DNA from: Pseudomonas promysalinigenes
GTDB lineage: Bacteria; Pseudomonadota; Gammaproteobacteria; Pseudomonadales; Pseudomonadaceae
Direction of reading: 5' to 3'
NCBI RefSeq assembly: GCF_014269025.2
Contig: NZ_CP077094.1
Span: forward strand, 372,001 to 436,000
Length of the DNA: 64,000 nt
Shown here: positions 7,917-16,513 of the stretch, piece after piece
Layout: each line of letters starts with the position of its first letter
Position numbering within the stretch: the stretch's first letter is position 1
Translations under genes and position numbers: made by a program
The notes under the pieces: model-generated
The model's input: the letters and a program-made list of their open reading frames with translations, nothing else
What the model was told of the DNA's origin: nothing
Database searches by the model: none

Positions 7917-10681
7917 GCCTCGGGCAGGGCAAGCCAGTCACTGCTGCGCCCGGCTTGGCGCACCCGAATGCGCCACTGCCTGTCCTGCCAGCGCAGCACG
8001 GCCCAAGGGGTGACCCCGGCGTTTTCGGCGCCCGGTATAGGCAGGTGATACAGGTTGGGCAGCAGGTGGCGGCGTAGCGGCAGCTGACCGGCGGTGGTCT
8101 GCAGATACAGCTGCTCTTGGGTGCTGAATAAACCGTTGGCCTCCCCGGTAGCGACACCGTTCAAGGGCTGCTGCAGGCGGCAATCGCCCAGCAGCCGCGT
8201 CAGGTCCGGCAGGCCGTCGTACCACAGCAGCGGTGAGTCGATCACCCACTCACCATTAGCCAGGCGCTTGACGGGCTGTGTCAGGTAGGCGTCCGGCCTG
8301 GCAGGGTCGATCGCGCCCCAGCGCCGGCCGTCGAAAGTAACTCTGTAATAACGCCCTTGAGCATCCTGTATGAAATATTCGGACAACCCTTCGATGGCCG
8401 ACTCTTTCTCGTACACCTGTTCGCCGTACAAACCCTCGATGTGGTAGCGAAGATTGGTCGTTGCAGGGGTTACGCTGAAACGCAGCGGTAGTGGCAACGG
8501 CGGCTGCTTGGGCATGCCGCGCAATACCCGACGCATCAACCCGGTGCTGGCCAGGCTAGTACCGGCATCGTTGAGGTGGCTAAGGGCGTTGTAGGCTTGG
8601 CTGAGTACGGCGTTCAAGTCATCCTCGTGGTAGGCCTGTACGCCATTCCAGATTTCCAGCGCCATGCGCCCCAGTGCCAGCGGAATCATGACCCTGGATG
8701 GCAGGAACATGCTGATCAGGTCAAGCATGGTCCAGCCCAATTTCAGCGCTTGCTCGATATCAACTTCGCCGGTGCTGTGGCTGTGGGCATCGGCGGTGGC
8801 CAGTGCAGCACGTACCTCGGCCATGTAGCAGGCATGGAACAGGTCGTCTTCGATGGCAGGAGTGCTCAACGCTTTGCCGAGTCGCCCTTTGACCAGCAGT
8901 GTTTGGACCTGTGCGGCGGGCAGTAGCGGCAGGCGTTGGGCCATATAGTCACGCAGCCGCGGCTTGCTTCGTAGCATCCGCAGCAGGGCGCGTGGGCTGG
9001 CGAATGACCGCCAGGCGCGGCGGTCGGGTGCGCTCGGGGTATAAAGCACGAAGCTTGAGTCGTTGGCCGATTCGCTGGCAAGCAGCAACAAGCCCTGGGC
9101 GGTATGGCCTTCGATCAGCACCTGCCGGGCCACCACCTTGTGCCCATCCACCTTGGGCCGCAGCGCATTGTGCGGCTGCGCCAGCACCTGTTGCACCCAG
9201 CGGTAATGGCGTTCCGACCAGTCGCTGCTCAGGTGCCCGGCGTAGCGTGCTTTGGCTACCTCGGCGCGCATGCGTGCGCGGTTGACCTTGCTGTGAGCCA
9301 GCAGGCGCCAGCGCCCCAGCGGTGTATCGAGCAACTGCGTACGTAGGTAGCTGGCGTAACCGTCCCCCACGTTCAGCTGCCGAACCAACGCTTTGATATA
9401 GCCCGGATTGAGTTCGGCCGGCAGAGGCGTGCTCCCGGTCGTGGTCACCCGTGCAGTGAGCCAATAGTCGAAGTCGAACCATGCCACGTTGCGTACCGCC
9501 AGTTCATCCAGGGTGTAACTTGTGCGGTAGGCCTCGATCAACTCCCCTCCCACCCGTTCGAAACCTCGCCAGGTCACATGGGCGGAGGGCTGTAAGGGGT
9601 TCAGCCAAGGCCCGGTCTGGCGGGTATGCGTGACATGCACGTAAATGCTCGAAGGCTGCGCGAGCAGGCCCAGGTCGTTGCGCAGACGCTCCTGCACCCG
9701 CTGGCTGGCCCAGTGCCGCAAGGTATCGTGGTGCTGAAACTGCCTGAGGGTCAGGATGCCGGGCGCGGCGACTTGCTCACCGATGGCCACCAATTCCTGC
9801 ATACCTTGCATGATGTGCGCGAGCGCCTGAGGGGTTGCTGAGCTGAGCCAGTTGGGCAGGTTCTTTTCCAGCAGCGCCGCGTAGCGGGTATCGAGCAGAG
9901 CCTTGCTCCCGGCCTGCGTTTGCAGTGCCAAAGCCTCGCTCAGCGTCTGCGCAGCTTGTTGCGGGCTGGCATCCTGCAGCGCCGGCCAGGCCTGGTTCAG
10001 GCGCAGACGCTGGCTGGCGAGCAATTGTTCGACCTGTGCCTGCAGCGGGTCGTCGGCGTACCACTCATAGCGCAAGCGATCGGCTTGGCGGGCGTTTTCG
10101 ATCTGGCTTGGCTCGACCAGCAGTTGCAGCAATGGGCCGCCCTGAAGCGGGTCATCCAGGCGCTCGCACAACTCCTGGTGCAGGGCCTGCAGCGATGGAT
10201 AGCTCTCCAGGCCTTGGGCCAGGCCCCAGAGCAACACCGGGCCGGTTGCCTGCTGGGCTTGAAGGTCTTGCCCTTCGGGCTGACCGGTGGCGATCACGAA
10301 CAGGCCGGGTAACGCGGCCCGCCATGCTGGGCGGGAGCGGGCGAGTACCGGCCGATAGGCTTGCGCACGCCCCGCCAAGGGTTGGTGGTGGCGCTGCCAC
10401 GCGAAAGGCAGGTCAAGGAACACACTAAGGGTGGTGGCCAGTTCTACGCTCAAGGTCTGATCGGCCACGCGCAGGTCCGCTTCGGCGTGCATCATCGCCC
10501 GGCGTATGTCGGCCAGGCGCGTGCTGCGTGAACGGCCCTGGCCGTCGGTGGCCGCCCAGAAGGCGGCCAATTCGCCATGCAGCTGCTGGCGCGAGGGCAG
10601 TGGCACGCTGGCCACGGGCATCGTCGCCAGTAGCGCCAGCACCTGGCTATGAAGAAATTCGATACGTTGCAGGGGTAGCAT
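7877..10681 (-). CDS. Large toxin-like protein resembling the Pseudomonas dermonecrotic-toxin domain family (DUF6543-like)
   Basis: A 934-aa soluble-looking protein with no signal peptide. I recognise the style of the Pseudomonas DUF6543/dermonecrotic toxin domain family (for example the stretch around IMQGMQELVAIGEQ and the following HHDTLRHWASQRV), but cannot confirm it without a profile search. A hydrophobic helix pair lies about residues 640-680 (LDLISMFLPSRVMIPLALG), which could insert into a membrane. The C-terminal third is rich in aromatic beta-type sequence. I chose the ATG at 10681 because GGAG stands six bases upstream; an in-frame ATG at 10711 has a weaker site. It is the last gene of a minus-strand iron-uptake block and overlaps the convergent kinase gene by 40 bp. 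Function unknown. Confidence 0.7.
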   Translation of the reverse strand: MLPLQRIEFLHSQVLALLATMPVASVPLPSRQQLHGELAAFWAATDGQGRSRSTRLADIRRAMMHAEADLRVADQTLSVELATTLSVFLDLPFAWQRHHQPLAGRAQAYRPVLARSRPAWRAALPGLFVIATGQPEGQDLQAQQATGPVLLWGLAQGLESYPSLQALHQELCERLDDPLQGGPLLQLLVEPSQIENARQADRLRYEWYADDPLQAQVEQLLASQRLRLNQAWPALQDASPQQAAQTLSEALALQTQAGSKALLDTRYAALLEKNLPNWLSSATPQALAHIMQGMQELVAIGEQVAAPGILTLRQFQHHDTLRHWASQRVQERLRNDLGLLAQPSSIYVHVTHTRQTGPWLNPLQPSAHVTWRGFERVGGELIEAYRTSYTLDELAVRNVAWFDFDYWLTARVTTTGSTPLPAELNPGYIKALVRQLNVGDGYASYLRTQLLDTPLGRWRLLAHSKVNRARMRAEVAKARYAGHLSSDWSERHYRWVQQVLAQPHNALRPKVDGHKVVARQVLIEGHTAQGLLLLASESANDSSFVLYTPSAPDRRAWRSFASPRALLRMLRSKPRLRDYMAQRLPLLPAAQVQTLLVKGRLGKALSTPAIEDDLFHACYMAEVRAALATADAHSHSTGEVDIEQALKLGWTMLDLISMFLPSRVMIPLALGRMALEIWNGVQAYHEDDLNAVLSQAYNALSHLNDAGTSLASTGLMRRVLRGMPKQPPLPLPLRFSVTPATTNLRYHIEGLYGEQVYEKESAIEGLSEYFIQDAQGRYYRVTFDGRRWGAIDPARPDAYLTQPVKRLANGEWVIDSPLLWYDGLPDLTRLLGDCRLQQPLNGVATGEANGLFSTQEQLYLQTTAGQLPLRRHLLPNLYHLPIPGAENAGVTPWAVLRWQDRQWRIRVRQAGRSSDWLALPEAYSASLGSSRSSR

Positions 10682-10752
10682 GGTCCGCTCCGGGTGTCTG
10701 GAAGCGGGCATGCTGCCCTGGGCCTGCGCAGGCCATGGGGTAATCCGCTACC

Positions 10753-10926
10753 TCAGCGAATCATGGCGCGCAGGCTCAAGGCTGCCGGCAGGCCAAGGCC
10801 CAGCCAGGCGAGCATGTCCCAGGCGCCGTCACCCAACAGCGCGGCGAACAGGCCAAGCGCACACAACAGGGCGATGGCGGCGGGCCAGAGAAAGATCCTG
10901 GCGGTGGAGCGCGAGCGGTGGCTCAT
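10753..10926 (-). CDS. Small two-helix membrane protein
   Basis: A 57-aa protein, MSHRSRSTARIFLWPAAI and onward, with two predicted membrane segments (about residues 10-27 and 32-50) and a basic N-terminus. Its ATG is inside the stop codon of the upstream PepSY gene (ATGA, 10923-10926), strong evidence for translation. Small hydrophobic proteins of this kind often accompany TonB-receptor/PepSY pairs in Pseudomonas; I do not recognise the family with certainty. It probably assists the PepSY protein in siderophore-iron handling, which is inference from context only. Confidence 0.7.
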   Translation of the reverse strand: MSHRSRSTARIFLWPAAIALLCALGLFAALLGDGAWDMLAWLGLGLPAALSLRAMIR

Positions 10927-12035
10927 GCCTTGGCCTCCCTGGTGCGACGATGCTTGCCCAACCATAGGTACAGGCCACTGCCGAGCACGATGATGGTCAA
11001 CCCATCGAGCACGGCCCAGAGTATCTGCATGGGCCGCCCGCCATAGTCACCGAAGTGCAAAGGCTGCGACAGGCCCATGGCATCCATGTACCAAGGGCGC
11101 TCACCGACGGCGGTGACTTGCAGCGTGCGGGCATCGATCAGCACCGGCGTCAGCAGGTGCGAGGTCAGGTGCGTGGCGCCTTTCATGAATACGGCGTAAT
11201 GATGCTCGCTGGAAAAACGGGTGCCGGGGAAGGCGATGAAATCCGCACGCATACCTGGTGCCGCTCGCTCGGCGATGCTCAGCAGCGCTGTGGCCGGGGC
11301 GCGCTCGGTCAGTGGTGGGGCATCCTGGTAGGGCGCAACCATCGCAGCCAGGCTGTCATTGCGCCAGGCGGCGATGACCAGGTCGGACAGCGCACTGATC
11401 ACGCCGGTCACGCCCACGGTCAATGCCCAGGCCAGGGTGACTACGCCGATCAGGTTGTGCAGGTCAAGCCAGCGCAGGCGGCGGGACTTGTCGTGACGCA
11501 CGGTGGCGAAATCCAAGCGGCGCATGAACGGCGCATAGAGCACCGTGCCCGACACGATCGCAACGATGAACAGCACTCCCATGAAGGCCAGCAGCAGTTT
11601 GCCTGGCAGCCCTGCGAACATGTCTACGTGCAGGCGCAGCATGAGCATCATGAAGCCGCCGTTTGCGGCGGGCATCGCTACCGGTTCGCCGGTGCGGGCG
11701 TCGAGCATGAAGGTATGCGACGAATTGGGTTCGGTGCCGGCCGTGGCGGCGGTGATCGTGAGCACGCCGTTTGGCTCGTCTTCGTCGAAGCCTAGGTACT
11801 GAACGACTTCGCCTGGCCGGTATTTCTGGGCTTCGATGACCAGCTGTTGCAGGTCAAGGTGCGCAGTGCCTGCCGGCATCTGGCGGAGTTGGGCAGCGTC
11901 ACCGAGCAGGTGTTCGAGTTCGTGGTGGAAGATCAGGGGTAGGCCGGTCAGCGCCAGCAACAGCAGGAACAGGGTACAGACCAGGCTGCTCCAGGTATGG
12001 ATCATCGACCAGCGGCGGATGGTGGGGCTTTTCAT
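10923..12035 (-). CDS. PepSY-associated TM helix protein (siderophore-iron reductase type)
   Basis: A 370-aa inner-membrane protein of the PepSY_TM family. It has an N-terminal helix (about 13-37), a periplasmic PepSY-like region (about 40-140), and three further membrane helices (about 150-170, 200-222 and 340-360). Conserved histidines (HTWSS, HHELEH, LRLHVD, LHNLIG) fit haem or metal binding. Members next to TonB receptors, such as FpvG and FoxB in P. aeruginosa, help to reduce and release iron from siderophores in the periplasm. I use the ATG at 12035; a GTG one codon earlier is possible. It lies 54 bp after the receptor and is coupled to the small gene downstream. Confidence 0.85.
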   Translation of the reverse strand: MKSPTIRRWSMIHTWSSLVCTLFLLLLALTGLPLIFHHELEHLLGDAAQLRQMPAGTAHLDLQQLVIEAQKYRPGEVVQYLGFDEDEPNGVLTITAATAGTEPNSSHTFMLDARTGEPVAMPAANGGFMMLMLRLHVDMFAGLPGKLLLAFMGVLFIVAIVSGTVLYAPFMRRLDFATVRHDKSRRLRWLDLHNLIGVVTLAWALTVGVTGVISALSDLVIAAWRNDSLAAMVAPYQDAPPLTERAPATALLSIAERAAPGMRADFIAFPGTRFSSEHHYAVFMKGATHLTSHLLTPVLIDARTLQVTAVGERPWYMDAMGLSQPLHFGDYGGRPMQILWAVLDGLTIIVLGSGLYLWLGKHRRTREAKA

Positions 12036-12089
12036 CACGGTACCGAATCATGTCTGTTGGAACCGGGGCCGGCGAGCGGCCCCCTTCAC

Positions 12090-14525
12090 TCAGAACTTGT
12101 AGGAAGCGCTGGCGACGACGCTGCGCTCATCGCCGTAGTAGCAATAGTAAGAGTCACAGGTCGAGAGGTAGTCCTTGTTGAACAGGTTGGTCGCATTGAC
12201 CGCCACCGACGCGCCTTTGAAGCTGTTGCTAAGGCGCCCCAGGTCGTAATGTACCGAGGCATCGAACACCGTGTAGGCATTGGCCTTGCCCAGGTAGGTA
12301 TTGGCCTGGTCTCCATAGGTATTACCGGTGTAGCGTGCACCACCGCCAATGCCGAAGCCGTCCAGTACGCCGCTGTGCCAGGTATAGTCGGCCCACAACG
12401 AGGCTTGCTGGTTGGGCATCAGTTGCAGGCGGTTGCCTTTGTACAGACCATCCTGCACTTCTGATTTGGCCAGGGTGTAGGCGGCGGTCAGTTTGAGGTT
12501 TTCGCTGACGTCGGATACTGCTTCCAGTTCCAGGCCATGAACCTTGACCTCGCCGGTCTGGCTGGTGATGGTCACGTTGCCAACATTGTTGGTGACCGAG
12601 ACGTTTTTCTGCGTCAGGTCATACACGGCTGCCGACAATAGGGTATTGGAGCCCGGTGGCTGGTACTTGATACCCAGCTCCCACTGCTTGCCTTCGGTCG
12701 GTTTGAACGAGTCGGTGGCAGATACGGCGGCGTTGCTGGCTGGCTGGAAAGACTCTGCATAGGACAGATAGGGCACCAAGCCCGAGTCGAACACGTAGCT
12801 TATGGCCGCGTTGGCGCTGAACTTCTTGTCTCTTTCGGTACTGGTGGCATCACCCTGATTGAAGAACTTGGTGCCGGTGTGCACCCAATCTTCGCGACCG
12901 CCCAAGGTCAGGCGCCAGTTGCCCAATGCCATTTGATCCTGAGCATAAACACCAGTCTGACGGGTCTTTTGGTCGTAATCGTAGAAGGCGGTCGAACGAT
13001 CCGGGCGCGTGATCGGCAAACCATACTCGGGGTTATTGACGTTGACACTCGGTGCCGTGCCGAAGATTGCCAGGTAATTGGTATTGATGCGTTGGTGATC
13101 CAGGCCGATCAACAGGGTGTGGCTTATCGCGCCGGTGCTGAAGTCTGCTTGGAAGTTGTTATCGACCGCAAATTGGCTGATGTCTTCATCGACATTGGTG
13201 GTACCGCGACCAATGTTGCCGTCAGCGTCCAACTCGTAGCCTGGAAGCCCTGGGATGTAGCTATTGACAGTCACAGCCTGGAACGCCAAGTCTGATTTGG
13301 TGTAGCGCAGATTCTGGCGGAACTGCCAAACATCGTTGATGCGATGTTCGAATGCATAGCCCAGCGCGTAGTAGGTACGGTCGTAGAACTCGTAGTTCGG
13401 ATCGCCCAGGTTCTTGTGGTGTGAAACCTTGCCGAACGCGGAGTCGAGCTTGGTGCCCTGGATAGGATGGAACTGGCTGGTAACGCCGGTATCGTCACGG
13501 GTGAACTGGCTCAGCAGTGTCAGTGAAGTGTCTTCGTCGATATTCCAGGTCAGGCTCGGGGCGATGTTGTAGCGTTTGTCGTCGACATGGTCGATCTGCG
13601 TGCCGCCATCGCGCACCACGCCGCTTACGCCATACAGCAAGCGTCCTTCCTCATCGACCTTGCCGGTGCTGGCGAAGTTGATCTGACGGTGGTTGTCGCT
13701 GCCATACTGCACTTCGATTTCGTGGGCGCTTTGGGCTTGTGGGCGGCGGCTGACCATGTCCAGCAGGCCGCCGGGCGGGGTTTGGCCATACAGCGAGGAA
13801 GCCGGGCCACGCAGCAGGGCCAGGCGGTCGAGGTTCCAGGTTTCAGCCTTCGGGTTGGCATACACACCACGTGGCAGCGGCAGGCCGTCGAGGAACTGGG
13901 TTGGCTCGAAGCCGCGCACGCGCATCCAGTCATAGCGGGTATCACTGCCGAAACTGGCCGAGACGATCCCAGGCATGTAGCGCACGGCATCATCCAGGCT
14001 GTGCACGCCGCGGTCGTTCATCTGTTGGCGGGTGGCCACCGAGATCGAGCGTGGTACTTCCACCAATGCAGTATCGGTCTTGGTGCCGGCTGCGGTGCGT
14101 TTGGCCAGGTAACCCTCGACCGGGCCCCAAGCGCTTTCGAATGTGCTGGCGGCGTTCACCGTGGTTTCCGGTAGAGCCAGTGTGCCGTCTGGTGCAGCGA
14201 TCAGGCTGTAGCTGCCCACGCTGCTTTGCTGCAGCTGCAAACCGGTGCCAAGCAAGGCTGCCTGCAAGGCGCCAAGGGCATCGTACTGGCCCTTGACCGG
14301 GGCCGATGTTCGGCCGCTGACCAATGCAGGGTCGATGGCCAGGGCGATGCCCGACTGGCTGGCGATCTGGTTCAAGGTGCTGGCCAACGGTGCGGCGGGC
14401 AGGTTGTAGGCGCGGGGGCCGGACTGCTCGGCGGCGAACAGGGCCGTACTGGACAATGGTGCAGCCAGGGCGATGGCCAGGGCTATCAGGCTGGGACGCA
14501 GGATGCGATCAACGGCACGGGACAT
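12090..14525 (-). CDS. TonB-dependent ferrichrome-type siderophore receptor with STN signalling domain
   Basis: An 811-aa outer-membrane receptor. Residues 1-32 are a signal peptide ending at ALFAA. Residues about 40-110 form an STN (secretin/TonB N-terminal) domain that signals to an anti-sigma factor. Then come a plug (VEVPRSISVATRQQM, RGFEPTQFLDGLPLPRG) and a beta-barrel ending in a terminal Phe. The C-terminal pattern STCDSYYCYYGDER is characteristic of the FhuA/FiuA hydroxamate receptor branch. The STN domain and the adjacent fecI-fecR pair indicate cell-surface signalling. GAGGAA seven bases before the ATG supports the start. The true ligand (ferrichrome or another hydroxamate) is inferred from family only. 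Confidence 0.92.
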   Translation of the reverse strand: MSRAVDRILRPSLIALAIALAAPLSSTALFAAEQSGPRAYNLPAAPLASTLNQIASQSGIALAIDPALVSGRTSAPVKGQYDALGALQAALLGTGLQLQQSSVGSYSLIAAPDGTLALPETTVNAASTFESAWGPVEGYLAKRTAAGTKTDTALVEVPRSISVATRQQMNDRGVHSLDDAVRYMPGIVSASFGSDTRYDWMRVRGFEPTQFLDGLPLPRGVYANPKAETWNLDRLALLRGPASSLYGQTPPGGLLDMVSRRPQAQSAHEIEVQYGSDNHRQINFASTGKVDEEGRLLYGVSGVVRDGGTQIDHVDDKRYNIAPSLTWNIDEDTSLTLLSQFTRDDTGVTSQFHPIQGTKLDSAFGKVSHHKNLGDPNYEFYDRTYYALGYAFEHRINDVWQFRQNLRYTKSDLAFQAVTVNSYIPGLPGYELDADGNIGRGTTNVDEDISQFAVDNNFQADFSTGAISHTLLIGLDHQRINTNYLAIFGTAPSVNVNNPEYGLPITRPDRSTAFYDYDQKTRQTGVYAQDQMALGNWRLTLGGREDWVHTGTKFFNQGDATSTERDKKFSANAAISYVFDSGLVPYLSYAESFQPASNAAVSATDSFKPTEGKQWELGIKYQPPGSNTLLSAAVYDLTQKNVSVTNNVGNVTITSQTGEVKVHGLELEAVSDVSENLKLTAAYTLAKSEVQDGLYKGNRLQLMPNQQASLWADYTWHSGVLDGFGIGGGARYTGNTYGDQANTYLGKANAYTVFDASVHYDLGRLSNSFKGASVAVNATNLFNKDYLSTCDSYYCYYGDERSVVASASYKF

Positions 14526-14603
14526 GCAGCGGTTCCTCGACGGATAAGAGCTAACTGCATCCTTGCCGAGCGAAACTCCAGAAGTGATAGGGGCAATCGG
14601 AAA

Positions 14604-14622
14604 AATAGTGAGAATTATTTGA
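14604..14622. promoter_or_regulatory. Candidate Fur box upstream of the siderophore receptor
   Basis: The sequence AATAGTGAGAATTATTTGA matches 12 of 19 positions of the consensus GATAATGATAATCATTATC. It lies 79 bp upstream of the receptor start, between fecR and the receptor, where an iron-repressed promoter is expected. This is a match by eye, not a scored one. Confidence 0.5.
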
Positions 14623-14702
14623 ATCTACGTTTTCTGCGCGGTCCTTTCGCGGCTATTCCCGCTTCCTCAGGTTGAAGTCGATCTCAAGAGCCTTTGCTCG
14701 GA

Positions 14703-14716
14703 GCGGGTTCGCCCGC
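14703..14716. repeat. REP-core palindrome
   Basis: GCGGGTTCGCCCGC, embedded in GGAGCGGGTTCGCCCGCGATGAG, is the usual Pseudomonas REP core. It lies in the 280-base gap between fecR and the receptor, which otherwise holds only the Fur-box candidate and the receptor ribosome-binding site. Confidence 0.6.
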
Positions 14717-14805
14717 GATGAGGTTGACACTGGCAGGCAGGGCATCCTCCCCATACTGCGATGCTCTGCGGGGCGGCGGGTTGACGCGAATTAACCCGTA
14801 CTGGT

Positions 14806-15762
14806 TCACTTGGGCACGATCTTCACCCACCAAGGCGTGTGCCGCTCGATCCTCACCGGCAGCGCCGGCAGCAGCGAGGCCAGCGCCAGGTCGGTATCGG
14901 CCAGCGGGAAACTGCCGGTCACGCGCAGGTCTGCCACTTCTTCGGCCACCCCCAGGTGGCCGCTGCGATAACGGCCAAGCTGTTCGACCAGCTCGGCCAG
15001 CCGTACGTTATCCACCACCAGCATGCCACGGGTCCAGGCATCGGCCCCCGTGGGCACTGGGCTTACGCGGCCCAAGCCATCCTTGCCCATCAGTACTTGC
15101 TGGCCAGCGTTGAGCACCTGTTCATCGCCGCTATTGCGCGCCATGGCGGCCACCGATGCCTGCAGTACCTCCAGACGCGTGCCAGCGCCTTCACGGCGCA
15201 CCAGGAAGCGTGTGCCCAGTGGCCGCAGGCGACCATGCTCAGTACGCACCAACAGCGGGCGCGGGTCGCCATGGCCGGTTTCGACCGAAATTTCGCCTTG
15301 ATGCAACACGATCAGGCGTTGCTCGCCGTGGTAGTCGATATCGACCGCGCTGTGACTGTTCAGGCTCAGCAGCGTACCGTCCGCCAGGCGCAAGGTACGT
15401 ACCTCGCCTGTGGCGGTACGCTGGTCGGCCAGCCAGTAACTGGGCGCCAATGACGGGATGCCGACCCATGCCAGTAACGCGCCGAGCAGAACCATCCCGG
15501 CCAGCCCACTGCCGACCTTGCCGAGGCGCCGACGCAGCCCGGCACGTGACTGTATCAGCGCCTGGCGTGCCGGGCCTGCGGCTGCGCTGACGCGCTGGTC
15601 CATGGCGCCCAGTTGCCGCCAGGCGCGGGCGTGCTCCTCGCTTGCGGCATGCCAGCGGATGAACGCGCAGGGCAGGTCTTGTGTGCCACTGGCGTTGTCC
15701 AGGCGCATTTTCCAGGCGATGGCGGCTTCCAGTACTTGGGATGAAACCGGTGCGTTGTTCAC
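14806..15762 (-). CDS. fecR: FecR-family anti-sigma factor
   Basis: A 318-aa single-pass inner-membrane regulator that holds the adjacent sigma factor and receives the signal from the receptor STN domain. The N-terminal DUF4880-type cytoplasmic part has the W-x-x-x-L...W motif (AIAWKMRLDNA, FIRWHAASEEHARAWRQL). A membrane helix runs about residues 84-103. The periplasmic part carries the FecR domain (LADGTLLSLNSHSAVDIDYHGEQR). I start it at the GTG at 15762, inside the fecI stop (GTGA overlap), because a longer frame to 16302 would run antisense-like through fecI. The length is typical of the family. Confidence 0.9.
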   Translation of the reverse strand: MNNAPVSSQVLEAAIAWKMRLDNASGTQDLPCAFIRWHAASEEHARAWRQLGAMDQRVSAAAGPARQALIQSRAGLRRRLGKVGSGLAGMVLLGALLAWVGIPSLAPSYWLADQRTATGEVRTLRLADGTLLSLNSHSAVDIDYHGEQRLIVLHQGEISVETGHGDPRPLLVRTEHGRLRPLGTRFLVRREGAGTRLEVLQASVAAMARNSGDEQVLNAGQQVLMGKDGLGRVSPVPTGADAWTRGMLVVDNVRLAELVEQLGRYRSGHLGVAEEVADLRVTGSFPLADTDLALASLLPALPVRIERHTPWWVKIVPK

Positions 15763-16277
15763 GTGGGCTCCCCATACAGGGCCACGTAGCACTGGCGCAT
15801 ACCTTGGGCGATGTACTGACGTACTCGCGATACCGACACACCCAGGCGCTCGGCAATTTCGGCATGGGCCATGCCATCCAGGCGATTGTGCAAGAATGCC
15901 GCGCGAGCTTTGCTCGACAGCTTGCCAAGCAGACGGTCGATGGCTTTGAGGTCTTCGAGAATCAGATGCTGCAGTTCCGGGGACGGCTGTTCGGCCTCGG
16001 GTAACTGCGCAAGCTCCGACAGGTAAGCCTGCTCCAGCGCTGCGCGGCGGAAATGGTCGAACATCAGGCCTTTGGCCACAGCGGCGAGAAACGCCCTCGG
16101 CTCGCGCGGGGTTTGCAGTTGTTCGCGACCGAGCAGGCGCACGAACGTATCCTGGCTCAGGTCTTCGGCCCGTTGACGGCAAGCCAGGTTGCGCTGCAGC
16201 CATGCAAGCAGCCAGCCGCGGTGATCGCGATACAGCGATCCAATCAGCTCGGTGTGTGGGCTGTGGGCAGGTGGCAT
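15759..16277 (-). CDS. fecI: ECF RNA polymerase sigma factor, FecI type
   Basis: A 172-aa extracytoplasmic-function sigma factor. Region 2 (about residues 10-75) contains RAEDLSQDTFVRLL and the following RAFLAAVAKGLMFDHFRR. Region 4 (about 112-162) has the helix-turn-helix HAEIAERLGVSVSRVRQYI. This is the iron-starvation sigma class, which directs transcription of the cognate receptor gene. The gene overlaps fecR by four bases. A Fur-like site is 28 bp upstream of the start, so iron repletion should silence the whole circuit. Confidence 0.93.
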   Translation of the reverse strand: MPPAHSPHTELIGSLYRDHRGWLLAWLQRNLACRQRAEDLSQDTFVRLLGREQLQTPREPRAFLAAVAKGLMFDHFRRAALEQAYLSELAQLPEAEQPSPELQHLILEDLKAIDRLLGKLSSKARAAFLHNRLDGMAHAEIAERLGVSVSRVRQYIAQGMRQCYVALYGEPT

Positions 16278-16304
16278 GCAGCGTCCCCCGGAACGAATGC
16301 ATTA

Positions 16305-16323
16305 ACTAACGATAATTATTCGC
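16305..16323. promoter_or_regulatory. Candidate Fur box upstream of fecI
   Basis: AACTAACGATAATTATTCG and its edges contain a perfect GATAAT hexamer followed by a T and ATT; aligned in the best register about 13 of 19 consensus positions match. It ends 28 bp before the fecI start codon, overlapping the likely promoter. The remaining bases up to 16513 show nothing else I can name. Confidence 0.55.
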
Positions 16324-16513
16324 GATTGTTGCAGAGGCGATGGGTGGGGTGCAATGGACGCTTATCGGATTGCCATCATTGGTTTACAGGTTCGTCTGTG
16401 CTGGGCCATTGGCGGGCGAACCCACTGCCAGGTAGACAGCGCAGGACTGGAGGTTGATGCATGCTTGTGGGCAGGGTTTGACCGCGCACAGGCCGACACA
16501 GAGCTATGGCCCT

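Noticed and set aside
15763..16302. Long upstream extension of the fecR frame
   Set aside because: It runs through fecI in another frame and has no anti-sigma features; the GTG at 15762, overlapping the fecI stop, is the better start.
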